From assembly GCA_035306605.1 (NCBI GenBank), contig DATGNR010000047.1: a stretch of DNA of 64,000 nt; one strand, given 5' to 3'. Each line of letters starts with the position of its first letter. Position 1 is the first letter of the stretch. Under the pieces are notes generated by a model. That model saw nothing but the letters and a program-made list of their open reading frames with translations. It was not told where the DNA came from and made no database searches. Origin of the DNA: Xanthomarina sp035306605 (GTDB lineage: Bacteria > Bacteroidota > Bacteroidia > Flavobacteriales > Flavobacteriaceae). A program made the translations under genes and the position numbers. Shown piece by piece: positions 38,127 to 47,104 of the stretch.

Positions 38127-38996
38127 ATGAAAACCGTACTAATTACAGGAACAAACAAAGGCATTGGCCTTGAAACTACGCTAGCATTTGGTCGTGCAGG
38201 ATACAAGGTGTTTGCCACAATGAGAAATCTGGAAAATGCTACTGAATTAACCAAAAAATTCAAAGCTGAATCCTTAGACATTACCATTTACAAAATGGAT
38301 GTAAATTCCGACTCATCTGTAAACCTTTGTATAGATTCAATTTACGACAAGTACAAACAAATTGATGTTTTGATAAATAATGCTGGTATTGAAAGACATG
38401 GATCTATTGAAGAAATGGATATAAAAGACTTTAAAGATGTTATGGAAACCAATTATTTTGGAGTACTAAGATGTATAAAACGAGTATTGCCTAAAATGCG
38501 AAAAAACAAAATGGGTTGTATTATTAATGTAGCATCGGTTGCTGGTCATATTTCAAACAGTCCGTTAGGAGCTTATGCTGCTAGTAAATTTGCTTTAGAA
38601 GCTTTAAGTGAAGCATTGGCCCAAGAAGTAAAACCATTTAATATAAGGGTTGCCATTATCGAACCAGGCATTATTAACACACAAATGGCACACGACATAC
38701 AAGTATCTGAAAATTCCATTTACCCACATTCAAATCGTTTTGGAGGACTCTTTACTGCTTCACTTAAAAACCCAACATCACCATCAATTGTTGCTGAAAA
38801 AATACTGAGCATAACAGAAAATGACACCTGGAAATTAAGACATCCAGTTGGACCAGATGCTGAACCTTTTTTGCAATGGCGAGCAACTAAAACGGATGAA
38901 GAGTGGATAAACTGGAATGCAACAGATGATGCTACTTGGTACAATTCTGTGGAAAAAGATTTTGGATTAAACGCGAGAAAGACAGTAACCATTTAG
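38127..38996 (+). CDS. Short-chain dehydrogenase/reductase
   Basis: A 289-residue classical SDR. It has the cofactor motif VLITGTNKGIGLETTLAFG, the NNAG motif DVLINNAGIERHG, the catalytic serine strand IINVASVAGHIS and YxxxK in GAYAASKFALEAL (about 154-158). A C-terminal extension (about 240-289) is rich in tryptophan. It follows the methyltransferase by 22 bases and probably shares its transcript. It oxidises or reduces an alcohol or ketone with NAD(P)H; the substrate is unknown. Confidence 0.92.
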   Translation: MKTVLITGTNKGIGLETTLAFGRAGYKVFATMRNLENATELTKKFKAESLDITIYKMDVNSDSSVNLCIDSIYDKYKQIDVLINNAGIERHGSIEEMDIKDFKDVMETNYFGVLRCIKRVLPKMRKNKMGCIINVASVAGHISNSPLGAYAASKFALEALSEALAQEVKPFNIRVAIIEPGIINTQMAHDIQVSENSIYPHSNRFGGLFTASLKNPTSPSIVAEKILSITENDTWKLRHPVGPDAEPFLQWRATKTDEEWINWNATDDATWYNSVEKDFGLNARKTVTI

Positions 38997-39355
38997 ATAG
39001 CACTTTTTAATATGCAAACAAGATAATTAACCTTCTAAACATGGTAAAATCGAGATGAATTTTATGAATTCAGAAACTCTTATTTCATAACCTAAGACTT
39101 TTGTAAAAATAAAATGACAACTTGTAAGAATTCAATAACAATATTTTGTATTTTTACTTGAGTACCAGATATTTAAATTATCTATTACTCAAATAATTTT
39201 TGTTTTAATAACAAACTGCCCTATTTGTTATTTACTATAGGATGATGCTATAACAACCATTTTGATTATCTCAAAACGGCTTTCTTTGTTATAAGCTTCT
39301 AAATATCATCTTATTTTCAAACACAATACTAATTTTAACCTAAAACCCGAACATC
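38997..39355. other. Intergenic region with repeated TAACAA/TTGTTA dyads
   Basis: No gene is seen in these 359 bases. A perfect inverted repeat AATAACAAA / TTTGTTATT (39207-39215 and 39224-39232, eight-base spacer) is followed by a second dyad ATAACAA / TTGTTAT (39250-39256 and 39286-39292). Both lie upstream of the lipoprotein gene at 39356 and could be operator sites or RNA stems. No exact TAnnTTTG box was found near that start. Confidence 0.5.
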
Positions 39356-39934
39356 ATGAAAAATATCATTTTAGCTGGTTGTCTACTTTTAATCTTTACT
39401 GCATGTAGTAACCAACATCGCTATACACAAAGCTCAGAAGAAATAGAAATTGTTAAAGCAGTTATTAGCGATTACAACTATCAAGAATGGGAAAGCCTAA
39501 CGTCCCATTACCATGATACCGCAAACATTTATTTCAATTCTAGGTCCTTAATTTTATCTCCCACAGATCTTGAAGAATATCATAAAACTCACGATGCAGG
39601 TTTTTCTACGCGTGCCTTTGAAGATGGAAACAGGGAGTACGAAATGATTGAAGACAACAGTGGAAAATCTTGGGTGAACTTTTGGGGTATTTTAAAAGGA
39701 AACCTAGCAGATAACAACAAACAAGTTACAATTCCTGTACATATTACTTTTCAGTTTATAGACAAAAAAATTGTTACAGAATATGGGTATTGGGACTCTT
39801 CTGAAGTTCTTGCCGAATTACAGAAAATAGAATCTATGGAAGTTATGTCAGATCCCGTTGATGAAGAACCGATGAAGGTTGAAGATGTCCCTGATGTGGT
39901 GGAAATTGAAGAAAATGAAGATGATTTTAAATAA
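39356..39934 (+). CDS. Lipoprotein with NTF2/SnoaL-like domain
   Basis: A 192-residue protein. The signal peptide ends in a lipobox, LLLIFTACSNQ, so Cys17 is probably lipidated. Residues 28-150 look like an NTF2/SnoaL-like fold: a helical start (EEIEIVKAVISDYNYQEWESL), HDTANIYFNSRSLILSPTDL and late strands WVNFWGILKG and TFQFIDKKIVTEYGYWD. The last 35 residues are very acidic (VEIEENEDDFK). Proteins of this kind in flavobacteria are of unknown role. It stands alone between the SDR and the Pycsar-effector-like gene. Confidence 0.75.
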   Translation: MKNIILAGCLLLIFTACSNQHRYTQSSEEIEIVKAVISDYNYQEWESLTSHYHDTANIYFNSRSLILSPTDLEEYHKTHDAGFSTRAFEDGNREYEMIEDNSGKSWVNFWGILKGNLADNNKQVTIPVHITFQFIDKKIVTEYGYWDSSEVLAELQKIESMEVMSDPVDEEPMKVEDVPDVVEIEENEDDFK

Positions 39935-40037
39935 CGCATACATCAGCCTACTCTGACCTCGATAAAAGTTTCGTCCTAAATCAATTTTATAATAATTCAA
40001 CTGGCACAAGCATAGAATTCAACAATTATTGAAAAGG

Positions 40038-40598
40038 ATGGAACTAGAAGAAATAACAGAAATAAAAGGAAGGGATCACAAGCATACTGAAGAGTTGGTC
40101 GACCATTATTGGGGAAGCATAACTTATGTGTCCTCACTTATAAAAGCCTCTGAAATAAAAGCTGGACTAATTCTTTCCTTTTATGGAATTTCGTTGAACT
40201 TTTCATATAAATATATCGAAATACTTATAGAAACGGCTGCATCTAAAACACTTTTATACGTACTATTGGGTGCTTGGTTTGCTTCTACAATTACTTCTAT
40301 ATATTTCAGTGTTCGTTGCTTTATGCCTAGAATAGAAACGGCGTATGAAAAAAACATCTTCTTTTTTGGAGATGTTATATCCAAATTTGGCTCCATTACA
40401 GAGTTCTCCAAAATATTTTATAAAATAAGCTTAAATGAGCAACAATTATTTGACCAATTAGGACAACAAATTTATGTTATTTCAAAAATAGCGGCCATTA
40501 AGTTTAGCTATGTAAATAAATCATTTCGCTTTTTAGCAATAAGCCTTTTTCTTTTACTTGTTTTATTGGCGTACAATTTAATATCTACTTCTATTTAA
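40038..40598 (+). CDS. Orphan Pycsar effector-like membrane protein (DUF5706/PycTM)
   Basis: A 186-residue protein. A helix (HKHTEELVDHYWGSITYVSS) leads into ASEIKAGLILSFYGISLNF, which matches the DUF5706 signature of a KA-containing first membrane helix with a conserved glycine. A second membrane helix follows (LLYVLLGAWFASTITSIYF), then FFFGDVISKFGS, EQQLFDQLGQQIYVISKIAA and a third helix (FLAISLFLLLVLLAY). DUF5706 proteins are the membrane effectors of Pycsar anti-phage systems, which respond to cyclic CMP or UMP made by a paired cyclase, and damage the inner membrane. No pyrimidine cyclase, CD-NTase or HD-domain partner is encoded nearby. ATG 40038 is preferred to a TTG nine bases upstream. 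The family assignment is strong; a defence role is inference. Confidence 0.8.
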   Translation: MELEEITEIKGRDHKHTEELVDHYWGSITYVSSLIKASEIKAGLILSFYGISLNFSYKYIEILIETAASKTLLYVLLGAWFASTITSIYFSVRCFMPRIETAYEKNIFFFGDVISKFGSITEFSKIFYKISLNEQQLFDQLGQQIYVISKIAAIKFSYVNKSFRFLAISLFLLLVLLAYNLISTSI

Positions 40599-40713
40599 TA
40601 TAACAAACTCCATAGCTATAACTATCTATTGGATGTAAGCAGAATTAAATAATATCGAAAAAAGTTGAATAAATAAAGTGAACTTTAGAGGACACAACAT
40701 TGTGCTGTTTCAA

Positions 40714-41205
40714 TCAGACTATGGTGCAACTAGCTAGTATTTTATTTAAAATTTCTTGAAGTTCTTCGTCTTTTTGAGTTCCAATCACATACTTTCTTCC
40801 ATCAAAAAGCTCTAAAGACATGCCTTTATCTCCTTTAGTATTATAAACAGTTCCATGCATGCTACTATAGCGCAAACCATACCCAACGAACTTATAATTT
40901 ATAATCTTAACCGATTTTAGATCAGTCCATAAAAAACACTTTTTCACGAAAGGCAGGAAATCCACCCGAATGCCCTTTTCGTCTATTTCAGTTTTTAAGT
41001 GCATAAACCAAAACAGGGCAATAATAGCAAAAATAAAAATTGAAAATAAAACAAGACCTAAATCTGACATGGGATTGTCTCCAAACTTCTCACCAAGAAT
41101 AAATTGTTTATAAATACCGAAAATTGGAATGTTTCCTAATCCAATTAAAAATAGCCAAAGCCACCATTGTGAAAACTTTTGCTCTTCTTTAAAATAAATT
41201 TTCAT
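40714..41205 (-). CDS. Membrane protein, probably DUF6141 family
   Basis: A 163-residue protein. It opens with KFSQWWLWLFLIGLGNIPIF, has a second membrane helix (LGLVLFSIFIFAIIALFWFM) and continues with a cytoplasmic beta-rich part (TEIDEKGIRVDFLPFVKKCF, WTDLKSVKIINYKFVGYGLR, GMSLELFDGRKYVIGTQ) like a bacterial PH domain. The order fits DUF6141, whose role is unknown. It starts eight bases after the M28 peptidase stop codon on the same strand and is probably co-transcribed with it. Confidence 0.7.
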   Translation of the reverse strand: MKIYFKEEQKFSQWWLWLFLIGLGNIPIFGIYKQFILGEKFGDNPMSDLGLVLFSIFIFAIIALFWFMHLKTEIDEKGIRVDFLPFVKKCFLWTDLKSVKIINYKFVGYGLRYSSMHGTVYNTKGDKGMSLELFDGRKYVIGTQKDEELQEILNKILASCTIV

Positions 41206-41213
41206 GTGAAGTT

Positions 41214-42590
41214 TTATTTTACCAAACCATATTTATCAAACAAATAAACCAAGCTTGCCATAGAAGCTGCTCCTAGTTCTAATTCACGTTTATTTACAGC
41301 ATCAAAAGTATCGTTAGCGGCATGGTGATAATCGAAATATCGTTGCGAATCTGGACGTAAACCTGCTAAAACATTAGAATCTGTTTTTAATGGCCCTACA
41401 TCTGCTCCACTTCCTCCTTTTTCAAAATAATGAATTAAATATGGTTTAAATAAATCTTTCCAACCTAATACCTGATTGAAATTAGCATCACTGCAATCAA
41501 AACTGAATCCTCGCGGTGTAAAACCACCAGAATCACTTTCTAAAGAAAAAATATGTTTTTCTCCTTTTTGCTTAGCAGCCTCAGCATATTTTATGGCTCC
41601 ACGCAGTCCGTTTTCTTCATTCATAAATAAAACCACTCGAATACTGCGTTTGGGCTTTATGCCCGTTTCTTTAAACAATCGTAACACTTCCATAGATTGT
41701 ACAACTCCTGCCCCATCATCATGAGCTCCATCGCCTAAATCCCAAGAATCCAAATGGCCGCCAACAATTATATATTCATTTGGGAATTGACTTCCAGTAA
41801 TTTCACCAATAACATTGTATGATTGTACATCATCCAATTGTCTGCAGGTTTGATTGAAATAGAATTTTATATTTTTATCCAAGGCCAACATAGTGCTTAA
41901 GGTATTAGCATCATTTGTACTAATTGCTGCTGAAGGAATTCGTTTTGACAAAGGTAAATTTCCATAAGTCATACTTCCTGTATGAGGGAAATCGTCTTGG
42001 CGTAAACTTAAAGATCGTACTAAAACACCAACTGCACCATATTTAGAAGCCTCCAAAGCACCTGAATACCTTTGGTTAGCACAGCTTCCGTAAGCTTCAA
42101 ATGTATGAATAACGTCTGGTTGCATTGGTCTATTAAAAAACACGATTTTTCCTTCTATATTTTCCTTCCCTAGAGTTTCTAATTCCTCCATACTTTTCAC
42201 CTCAACAACATGAGCTTTCAATCCGCCTAAAGGAGTAGCAACGGAACCTCCTAACGCACAAATATTCACATTGGTTGTAGAGCCTAAAGCCGATTCTATA
42301 AAAGCAAATTCTGGAGCGCCACGAACCCATTTTGGAACCATAACAGGTTGAAGCCAAACTTTGTCAAGCTCTAATTTTTCAAGTTCTAGTTTAGTGTATT
42401 CTACAGCCAATTCAGCATTTAACGAACCCGACAAACGTCCTCCAATCTGATTAGATAAATAATCTAGCCATTGATAGCTATTTCCATTTGTAAGCGAGGC
42501 TTTATAAAGACTTTTTAAAACCTCTTCATCTGTTTGTGCTGAAGTATTTAATACAAGAAAAAAACTTAAAAATAAGAAGGTAAGTCGCAT
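41214..42590 (-). CDS. M28 family metallopeptidase (carboxypeptidase Q-like)
   Basis: A 458-residue secreted zinc peptidase. A signal peptide (MRLTFLFLSFFLVLNTSAQ) is followed by a protease-associated (PA) insert (about 120-230) and the M28 catalytic domain. Zinc ligands and catalytic residues are visible: GGHLDSWDLGDGAHDDGAG (His and Asp with bridging Asp), MNEENGLRGA (Glu-Glu), ESDSGGF (Asp) and HHAANDTFD (His). The likely role is periplasmic or extracellular cleavage of di- or oligopeptides for nutrition. No T9SS tail is present, so a periplasmic location is most likely. Confidence 0.92.
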   Translation of the reverse strand: MRLTFLFLSFFLVLNTSAQTDEEVLKSLYKASLTNGNSYQWLDYLSNQIGGRLSGSLNAELAVEYTKLELEKLELDKVWLQPVMVPKWVRGAPEFAFIESALGSTTNVNICALGGSVATPLGGLKAHVVEVKSMEELETLGKENIEGKIVFFNRPMQPDVIHTFEAYGSCANQRYSGALEASKYGAVGVLVRSLSLRQDDFPHTGSMTYGNLPLSKRIPSAAISTNDANTLSTMLALDKNIKFYFNQTCRQLDDVQSYNVIGEITGSQFPNEYIIVGGHLDSWDLGDGAHDDGAGVVQSMEVLRLFKETGIKPKRSIRVVLFMNEENGLRGAIKYAEAAKQKGEKHIFSLESDSGGFTPRGFSFDCSDANFNQVLGWKDLFKPYLIHYFEKGGSGADVGPLKTDSNVLAGLRPDSQRYFDYHHAANDTFDAVNKRELELGAASMASLVYLFDKYGLVK

Positions 42591-42635
42591 AAACTATGTT
42601 TTATAAATAAGGGTAGAATGAAAAAAAATTATTAA

Positions 42636-43514
42636 TTATTCGTTTTCAAGTTGATTTTTATAAAGTTCAAGATTAGCTTTCACTTCATCGTCTAATTCCG
42701 GTTCTTTAATATCCTTATACTTTTTTAAGGTTTCGTAAATAATATTAGCAACCAAATATCTAGCAGTAGGCTTATCGTCAGAAGGGATAGTAAACCAAGG
42801 TGCATGAGGTTTAGATGTTCTATTTAATGCATCTTGGTAATAGGTCTGATAATCATCCCATAATTCACGCTCTTCTAAATCTCCAGGAGAGAATTTCCAG
42901 TTTTTATTTGCCTTTTCCAAACGTCGAAGCAGCCTATTTTTTTGCTCTTCCTTAGATAGGTGTAAATAGAACTTAAAAATGATTGTTCCGTTTTCGGCAA
43001 TATGTTTTTCAAAATTGTTAATCTGATCAAATCGCTTATCCCAAAACTCTTGGTTTATATCTTCCTGAGAAGTTACATTTGGTAAGTTTTCGCCTAAAAT
43101 ATATTCCGGATGAACACGGGTTACTAAAACATTTTCATAATGTGTTCTATTAAAAACTCCAAACTTTCCACGGGCCGGAAGCGCTATGTAATGTCTCCAT
43201 AAAAAATCGTGTTTTAGCTCTAATGAAGTTGGAACTTTAAAACTATGCACAACCACACCTCTAGCATTTAAATCTTTAAATACTTCACGAATTAAACTAT
43301 CTTTTCCAGCCGTATCCATTCCTTGTAAACACACTAAAACAGCATATTTACCATGAGCGTACATCGTATCTTGAAGTTTGGCTAGTTTTTTTCTAATTTT
43401 ACCTAACTTCTTTTCAATTTTCTTTGAATCTGCCTCTAAATCGAATATTGTAGGGATTTCATTTAATTGAATAGGCTTAGTTACTTTAAACTGCTTGTCG
43501 TCTATTTTTTTCAT
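42636..43514 (-). CDS. Polyphosphate kinase 2 family protein
   Basis: A 292-residue PPK2. It has the P-loop VCLQGMDTAGKDSLIREVF (about residue 64), the lid-type FNRTHYENVLVTRVHPEY and the arginine-rich KNRLLRRLEKANKNWKFSPG with DLEERELWDDYQ. PPK2 enzymes move phosphate between polyphosphate and nucleoside mono- or diphosphates. The length suggests a one-domain class I or III enzyme; the preferred nucleotide cannot be told. It is 21 bases downstream of the sigma-54-type regulator on the same strand. Confidence 0.92.
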   Translation of the reverse strand: MKKIDDKQFKVTKPIQLNEIPTIFDLEADSKKIEKKLGKIRKKLAKLQDTMYAHGKYAVLVCLQGMDTAGKDSLIREVFKDLNARGVVVHSFKVPTSLELKHDFLWRHYIALPARGKFGVFNRTHYENVLVTRVHPEYILGENLPNVTSQEDINQEFWDKRFDQINNFEKHIAENGTIIFKFYLHLSKEEQKNRLLRRLEKANKNWKFSPGDLEERELWDDYQTYYQDALNRTSKPHAPWFTIPSDDKPTARYLVANIIYETLKKYKDIKEPELDDEVKANLELYKNQLENE

Positions 43515-43535
43515 GAAGTTATGATTTTCTTTGAA

Positions 43536-44699
43536 TTATTTTGAAGCAAACATTTTAACATCGTCTTCTCCAACTTCTTTTTCGCCTAAAATAATAAGGC
43601 GCTCAACCACATTTCGAAGTTCACGAATATTTCCAGTCCAATCGTAATCTTGAAGCATTTTTATAGCTTTTTCAGAGAACATTTTTTTAGCGGTACCATG
43701 TTCTTGTGAGATCTTTTCAGTAAAATAATCTATCAATAATGGAATGTCCTCTCTTCTTTCGTTTAACGACGGCACCTTAATAAGTATTATCGCTAAACGA
43801 TGGTATAGATCTTCCCTAAATTTTCCTGCTTCTATTTCCTTTTTTAAGTCTTTATTGGTAGCTGCAATAACGCGTACATCAACTTTAATGTCTTTATCGC
43901 CACCTACTCTTTGAATTTTACTTTCCTGTAAAGCTCTTAACACTTTAGCTTGTGCAGACAGGCTCATATCTCCAATTTCATCTAGGAAAATTGTACCCTT
44001 ATTGGCAGCCTCAAACTTTCCTGCACGATCTTTAACGGCGCTAGTAAAAGCACCTTTTATATGTCCAAATAATTCGCTTTCTATAAGTTCCGAAGGAATA
44101 GCCGCACAATTCACCTCTATTAAAGGACCATTAAAGCGTTCGCTTTTTTCGTGTAACCAATGTGCCACCAATTCCTTTCCTGTTCCGTTAGGACCAGTAA
44201 TAAGAACACGTGCATCTGTAGGTGCCACTTTCTCAATCATGTTTTTTATATTTGAAATGGCCTCACTTTCGCCAATCATTTCATAGTTTTTGCTCACTTT
44301 CTTTTTAAGGCGTTTGTTTTCTACTACGAGCTCCTTACTATTTAAAGCAATACGAACAGTATTTAACAGGCGGTTTAAATCTGGTGGTTTTGATATATAA
44401 TCGAAAGCCCCTAACCTCATGGTATTAACAGCTGTGTCTAAATCGCCATGACCAGAAATCATAACCATTGGAATTTCTGGTTTGATTTTTTTTACGGCTT
44501 CTAAAACCTCAACACCATCCATTTTTGGCATTTTAATATCACACAAAATAAGGTCGAAATCTTCATTTTTTATTTTTTCAATTCCAACTAAACCGTCTTC
44601 AGCTTCTTCTACATGGTAGTCAGAATTTTCTTCTGAAAGAATTTTAACCAATACACGTCTTATAGCCGCTTCGTCTTCTATTATTAATATTCTTGACAT
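43536..44699 (-). CDS. Sigma-54-type (NtrC family) response regulator lacking a DNA-binding domain
   Basis: A 387-residue protein. The receiver domain (1-120) has RILIIEDEAA, phospho-acceptor Asp54 in LILCDIKMPKMDG and the lysine of YISKPPD. The AAA+ domain (about 143-365) has Walker A TGPNGTGKELV, the sigma-54 contact loop KGAFTSAVKDRAG (canonical GAFTGA, here with serine), Walker B GTIFLDEIGDM and sensor II IRELRNVVERLIIL. The protein ends FASK about 20 residues after the AAA+ domain, with no Fis-type helix-turn-helix. It may activate sigma-54 from solution or through a partner. The gene follows the ABC-2 permease by 53 bases. Confidence 0.92.
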   Translation of the reverse strand: MSRILIIEDEAAIRRVLVKILSEENSDYHVEEAEDGLVGIEKIKNEDFDLILCDIKMPKMDGVEVLEAVKKIKPEIPMVMISGHGDLDTAVNTMRLGAFDYISKPPDLNRLLNTVRIALNSKELVVENKRLKKKVSKNYEMIGESEAISNIKNMIEKVAPTDARVLITGPNGTGKELVAHWLHEKSERFNGPLIEVNCAAIPSELIESELFGHIKGAFTSAVKDRAGKFEAANKGTIFLDEIGDMSLSAQAKVLRALQESKIQRVGGDKDIKVDVRVIAATNKDLKKEIEAGKFREDLYHRLAIILIKVPSLNERREDIPLLIDYFTEKISQEHGTAKKMFSEKAIKMLQDYDWTGNIRELRNVVERLIILGEKEVGEDDVKMFASK

Positions 44700-44752
44700 T
44701 GTTATATTTATTCTTTTGTCTTTATTTATTTTCTATGTTACCTAAATCCTAA

Positions 44753-46066
44753 CTAATACTTAATCCACTTAAGCAACTCTTTATAACTCGGTTTTTTACC
44801 ATACATTAAAATACCTACGCGATATATTTTTGCAGCAAACCACACGGTTAAAGTAAAGGTACCTACCAATATTACGAAAGATAACAATTGTTGCCAAATT
44901 GGAACACCAAATGGAATTCTCATTAGCATAACAACAGGTGAAGTAAATGGTATAAATGAAAATACAGTAGAGACGGTTCCGTGCGGATCTTCTATTACAG
45001 TAAAGATACCAATATATACGGCCAAGATTAAAGGCATTAAAACAGGTAATAAAAATTGTTGAGTATCTGTTTCATTATCTACAGCAGCTCCAATTGCAGC
45101 ATATAAAGAGCTATACAGTAAATAGCCTCCTATAAAAAATAAAATAAATGCAATGATTAAATTAGTAATTGGTAAATTATAAAAAGCAGTTATGACATTT
45201 TGAATTTCGGTATTTACATCCGGATTTTGCATGGCTTGATTAATTAGTTCCTGTTGCCCAGGTTGAGATTGTGCTAAATCAATTCCAAAAACCAAGGATA
45301 AAATTGTCATTAATACACCTCCAAGGATAATCCAAACTACAAATTGAGTGATTCCAGCCAAGGATGTACCAATTATTTTCCCTAGCATAAGCTGAATTGG
45401 CTTGACTGAAGAAATAATAATTTCTATAATTCGACTAGTTTTTTCTTCAATCACGCTTCGCATAATCATATTACCATAAATAATGATAAACATAAAGAGC
45501 AAATAACCCGCTAGTCCACCAAAAATAAGTTTTACAACACTATCAATTTTGGATGTTTTTTCGCCAATAAAACTTTCTTGTCCGATATTTACAAGAACTC
45601 TTGCTGCTTTAATTTGAGCAATATCTACGCCTTCAATTTCTAATTGCAAATCTGTAAGCTGCTTTTCTAATTTATTTTCTAAAGCAGACATAAGTGATAA
45701 TGAAGGTGATTCTTCAGAGTAAAACTTAATATGACTCCCTAGTTCATTAATATCTTTAAAGTTGTCTATATGTAATAAACCATATTCCCCAGTCTCATAA
45801 ACCTGTTTTTTAGCTTCTTCTAAAGATAAATTTTCAATAATATTGTACTTAATGTTCTCTGTATCCACAAAGGAACTTTTTAAAATCCCAGATTCGTCTA
45901 AAACAGAAATCGTACGTTCTTTATTATCGTTTAATTGAGATAAGTAACCAACAACAGCAATAAGTGCAATCATAATGATTGGACTTAAAATAGTCATTAC
46001 AATAAACGATTTGTTTTTAACCTTAGTTAAATATTCTCTTTCTATGATTAATCCTAAGTGATTCAT
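44753..46066 (-). CDS. ABC-2 type transporter permease (NatB-like)
   Basis: A 437-residue membrane protein. One N-terminal helix (FIVMTILSPIIMIALIAVVG) is followed by a periplasmic domain of about 130 residues and five or six helices in the C-terminal half. The sequence MRSVIEEKTSRIIEIIISSVKP is the conserved ABC-2 coupling motif. It is one base downstream of its ATPase gene. The family resembles NatB, a sodium exporter subunit, but the substrate here is not known. Confidence 0.9.
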   Translation of the reverse strand: MNHLGLIIEREYLTKVKNKSFIVMTILSPIIMIALIAVVGYLSQLNDNKERTISVLDESGILKSSFVDTENIKYNIIENLSLEEAKKQVYETGEYGLLHIDNFKDINELGSHIKFYSEESPSLSLMSALENKLEKQLTDLQLEIEGVDIAQIKAARVLVNIGQESFIGEKTSKIDSVVKLIFGGLAGYLLFMFIIIYGNMIMRSVIEEKTSRIIEIIISSVKPIQLMLGKIIGTSLAGITQFVVWIILGGVLMTILSLVFGIDLAQSQPGQQELINQAMQNPDVNTEIQNVITAFYNLPITNLIIAFILFFIGGYLLYSSLYAAIGAAVDNETDTQQFLLPVLMPLILAVYIGIFTVIEDPHGTVSTVFSFIPFTSPVVMLMRIPFGVPIWQQLLSFVILVGTFTLTVWFAAKIYRVGILMYGKKPSYKELLKWIKY

Positions 46067-46067
46067 T

Positions 46068-46994
46068 TTAATTATTCTTTATAGCTTGAATGAAAATATC
46101 GTTAGCGCTCGGAATTACTTCTACAAAATGAGACACAGCTCCCCTAGAAGTTAAAAAGCTCAACAAATCGTTAGGAATATCATTTTCTGCTAGCTTTACG
46201 TTAAGTTTTAAATCATCTCCAAGAGTTTTAAAATTAGCAGGAGACACATTGAATTTTTCGGAAATTTCCTTTTCCAACAATATGTTATCTGTAGCTCTAA
46301 TTCCTATTTCAAAAGTATTGGTTTTAAACTGTCTTTTAATATCTGTTAATTTTCCATCAAGTATTTTATTGGATTCGTGAATTAAAGCAATTTGATCACA
46401 CAATTCCTCTACAGATTCCATACGATGCGTTGAAAAAATAACCGTAGCTCCATTATCTCTCAACCTTAATATTTCATCTTTAATAAGTATGGCATTAATT
46501 GGGTCGAAACCAGAAAAAGGTTCATCGAAAATCAACAGTTTTGGTTCGTGTAAAACCGTCACTATAAATTGGATTTTCTGAGCCATTCCTTTTGAGAGCT
46601 CTTGGATTTTTTTGTTCCACCAATCTCCTATTTCCAACCTTTCAAACCAATATTTTAATCTGGTTTTTGCTTCAGATTTACTCAATCCCTTTAAACGAGC
46701 TAAATACATGGCTTGTTCGCCAACTTTCATGGATTTGTATAAACCTCGTTCTTCTGGCAAGTAACCAATATCACGAACATGATGCGACTTTAAAGATTCT
46801 CCGTCTAGAAAAACTTCTCCTTGATCTGGCATGGTAATTTGATTGATAATTCGGATAAGAGTTGTTTTACCTGCTCCATTTGGACCAAGTAGACCGTAGA
46901 TACTTCCTTTTGGGACTGAAATAGAGACTTGGTTTAAAGCTGTAAAATCTCCGAATTTTTTAGAAACAGAATGGGCTTCTAATAGGTTATTCAT
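46068..46994 (-). CDS. ABC transporter ATP-binding protein (NatA-like)
   Basis: A 308-residue ATPase. It has Walker A GLLGPNGAGKTTLIRII (about residue 35), Q-loop YLPEERGLYKSM, signature QELSKGMAQKIQFI, Walker B LLIFDEPFSGFDPINA and switch VIFSTHRMESVE. About 90 C-terminal residues form the accessory domain of this exporter type. Paired with the permease one base downstream. The QELSKGM signature and YLPEERGLY match the NatA/YhaQ group. Confidence 0.92.
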   Translation of the reverse strand: MNNLLEAHSVSKKFGDFTALNQVSISVPKGSIYGLLGPNGAGKTTLIRIINQITMPDQGEVFLDGESLKSHHVRDIGYLPEERGLYKSMKVGEQAMYLARLKGLSKSEAKTRLKYWFERLEIGDWWNKKIQELSKGMAQKIQFIVTVLHEPKLLIFDEPFSGFDPINAILIKDEILRLRDNGATVIFSTHRMESVEELCDQIALIHESNKILDGKLTDIKRQFKTNTFEIGIRATDNILLEKEISEKFNVSPANFKTLGDDLKLNVKLAENDIPNDLLSFLTSRGAVSHFVEVIPSANDIFIQAIKNN

Positions 46995-47104
46995 ATGAAT
47001 TTATTATTAGGAATAGAATGGTAAAGATATTAAATGTGTTAAAGCAATCCCTAATTTAAGCCTATAAATTAGTATGACAATGGAAGAAGTATATAAAAAC
47101 AAAA

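Noticed and set aside
35465..38996. A full secondary-metabolite gene cluster
   Set aside because: No polyketide synthase, NRPS, terpene synthase or other scaffold-forming enzyme is present; only tailoring-type enzymes are seen.
36012..42590. A complete Pycsar or CBASS defence island around the DUF5706 gene
   Set aside because: No nucleotide cyclase, CD-NTase, ubiquitin-like accessory gene, restriction enzyme or recombinase was found in the surrounding genes.
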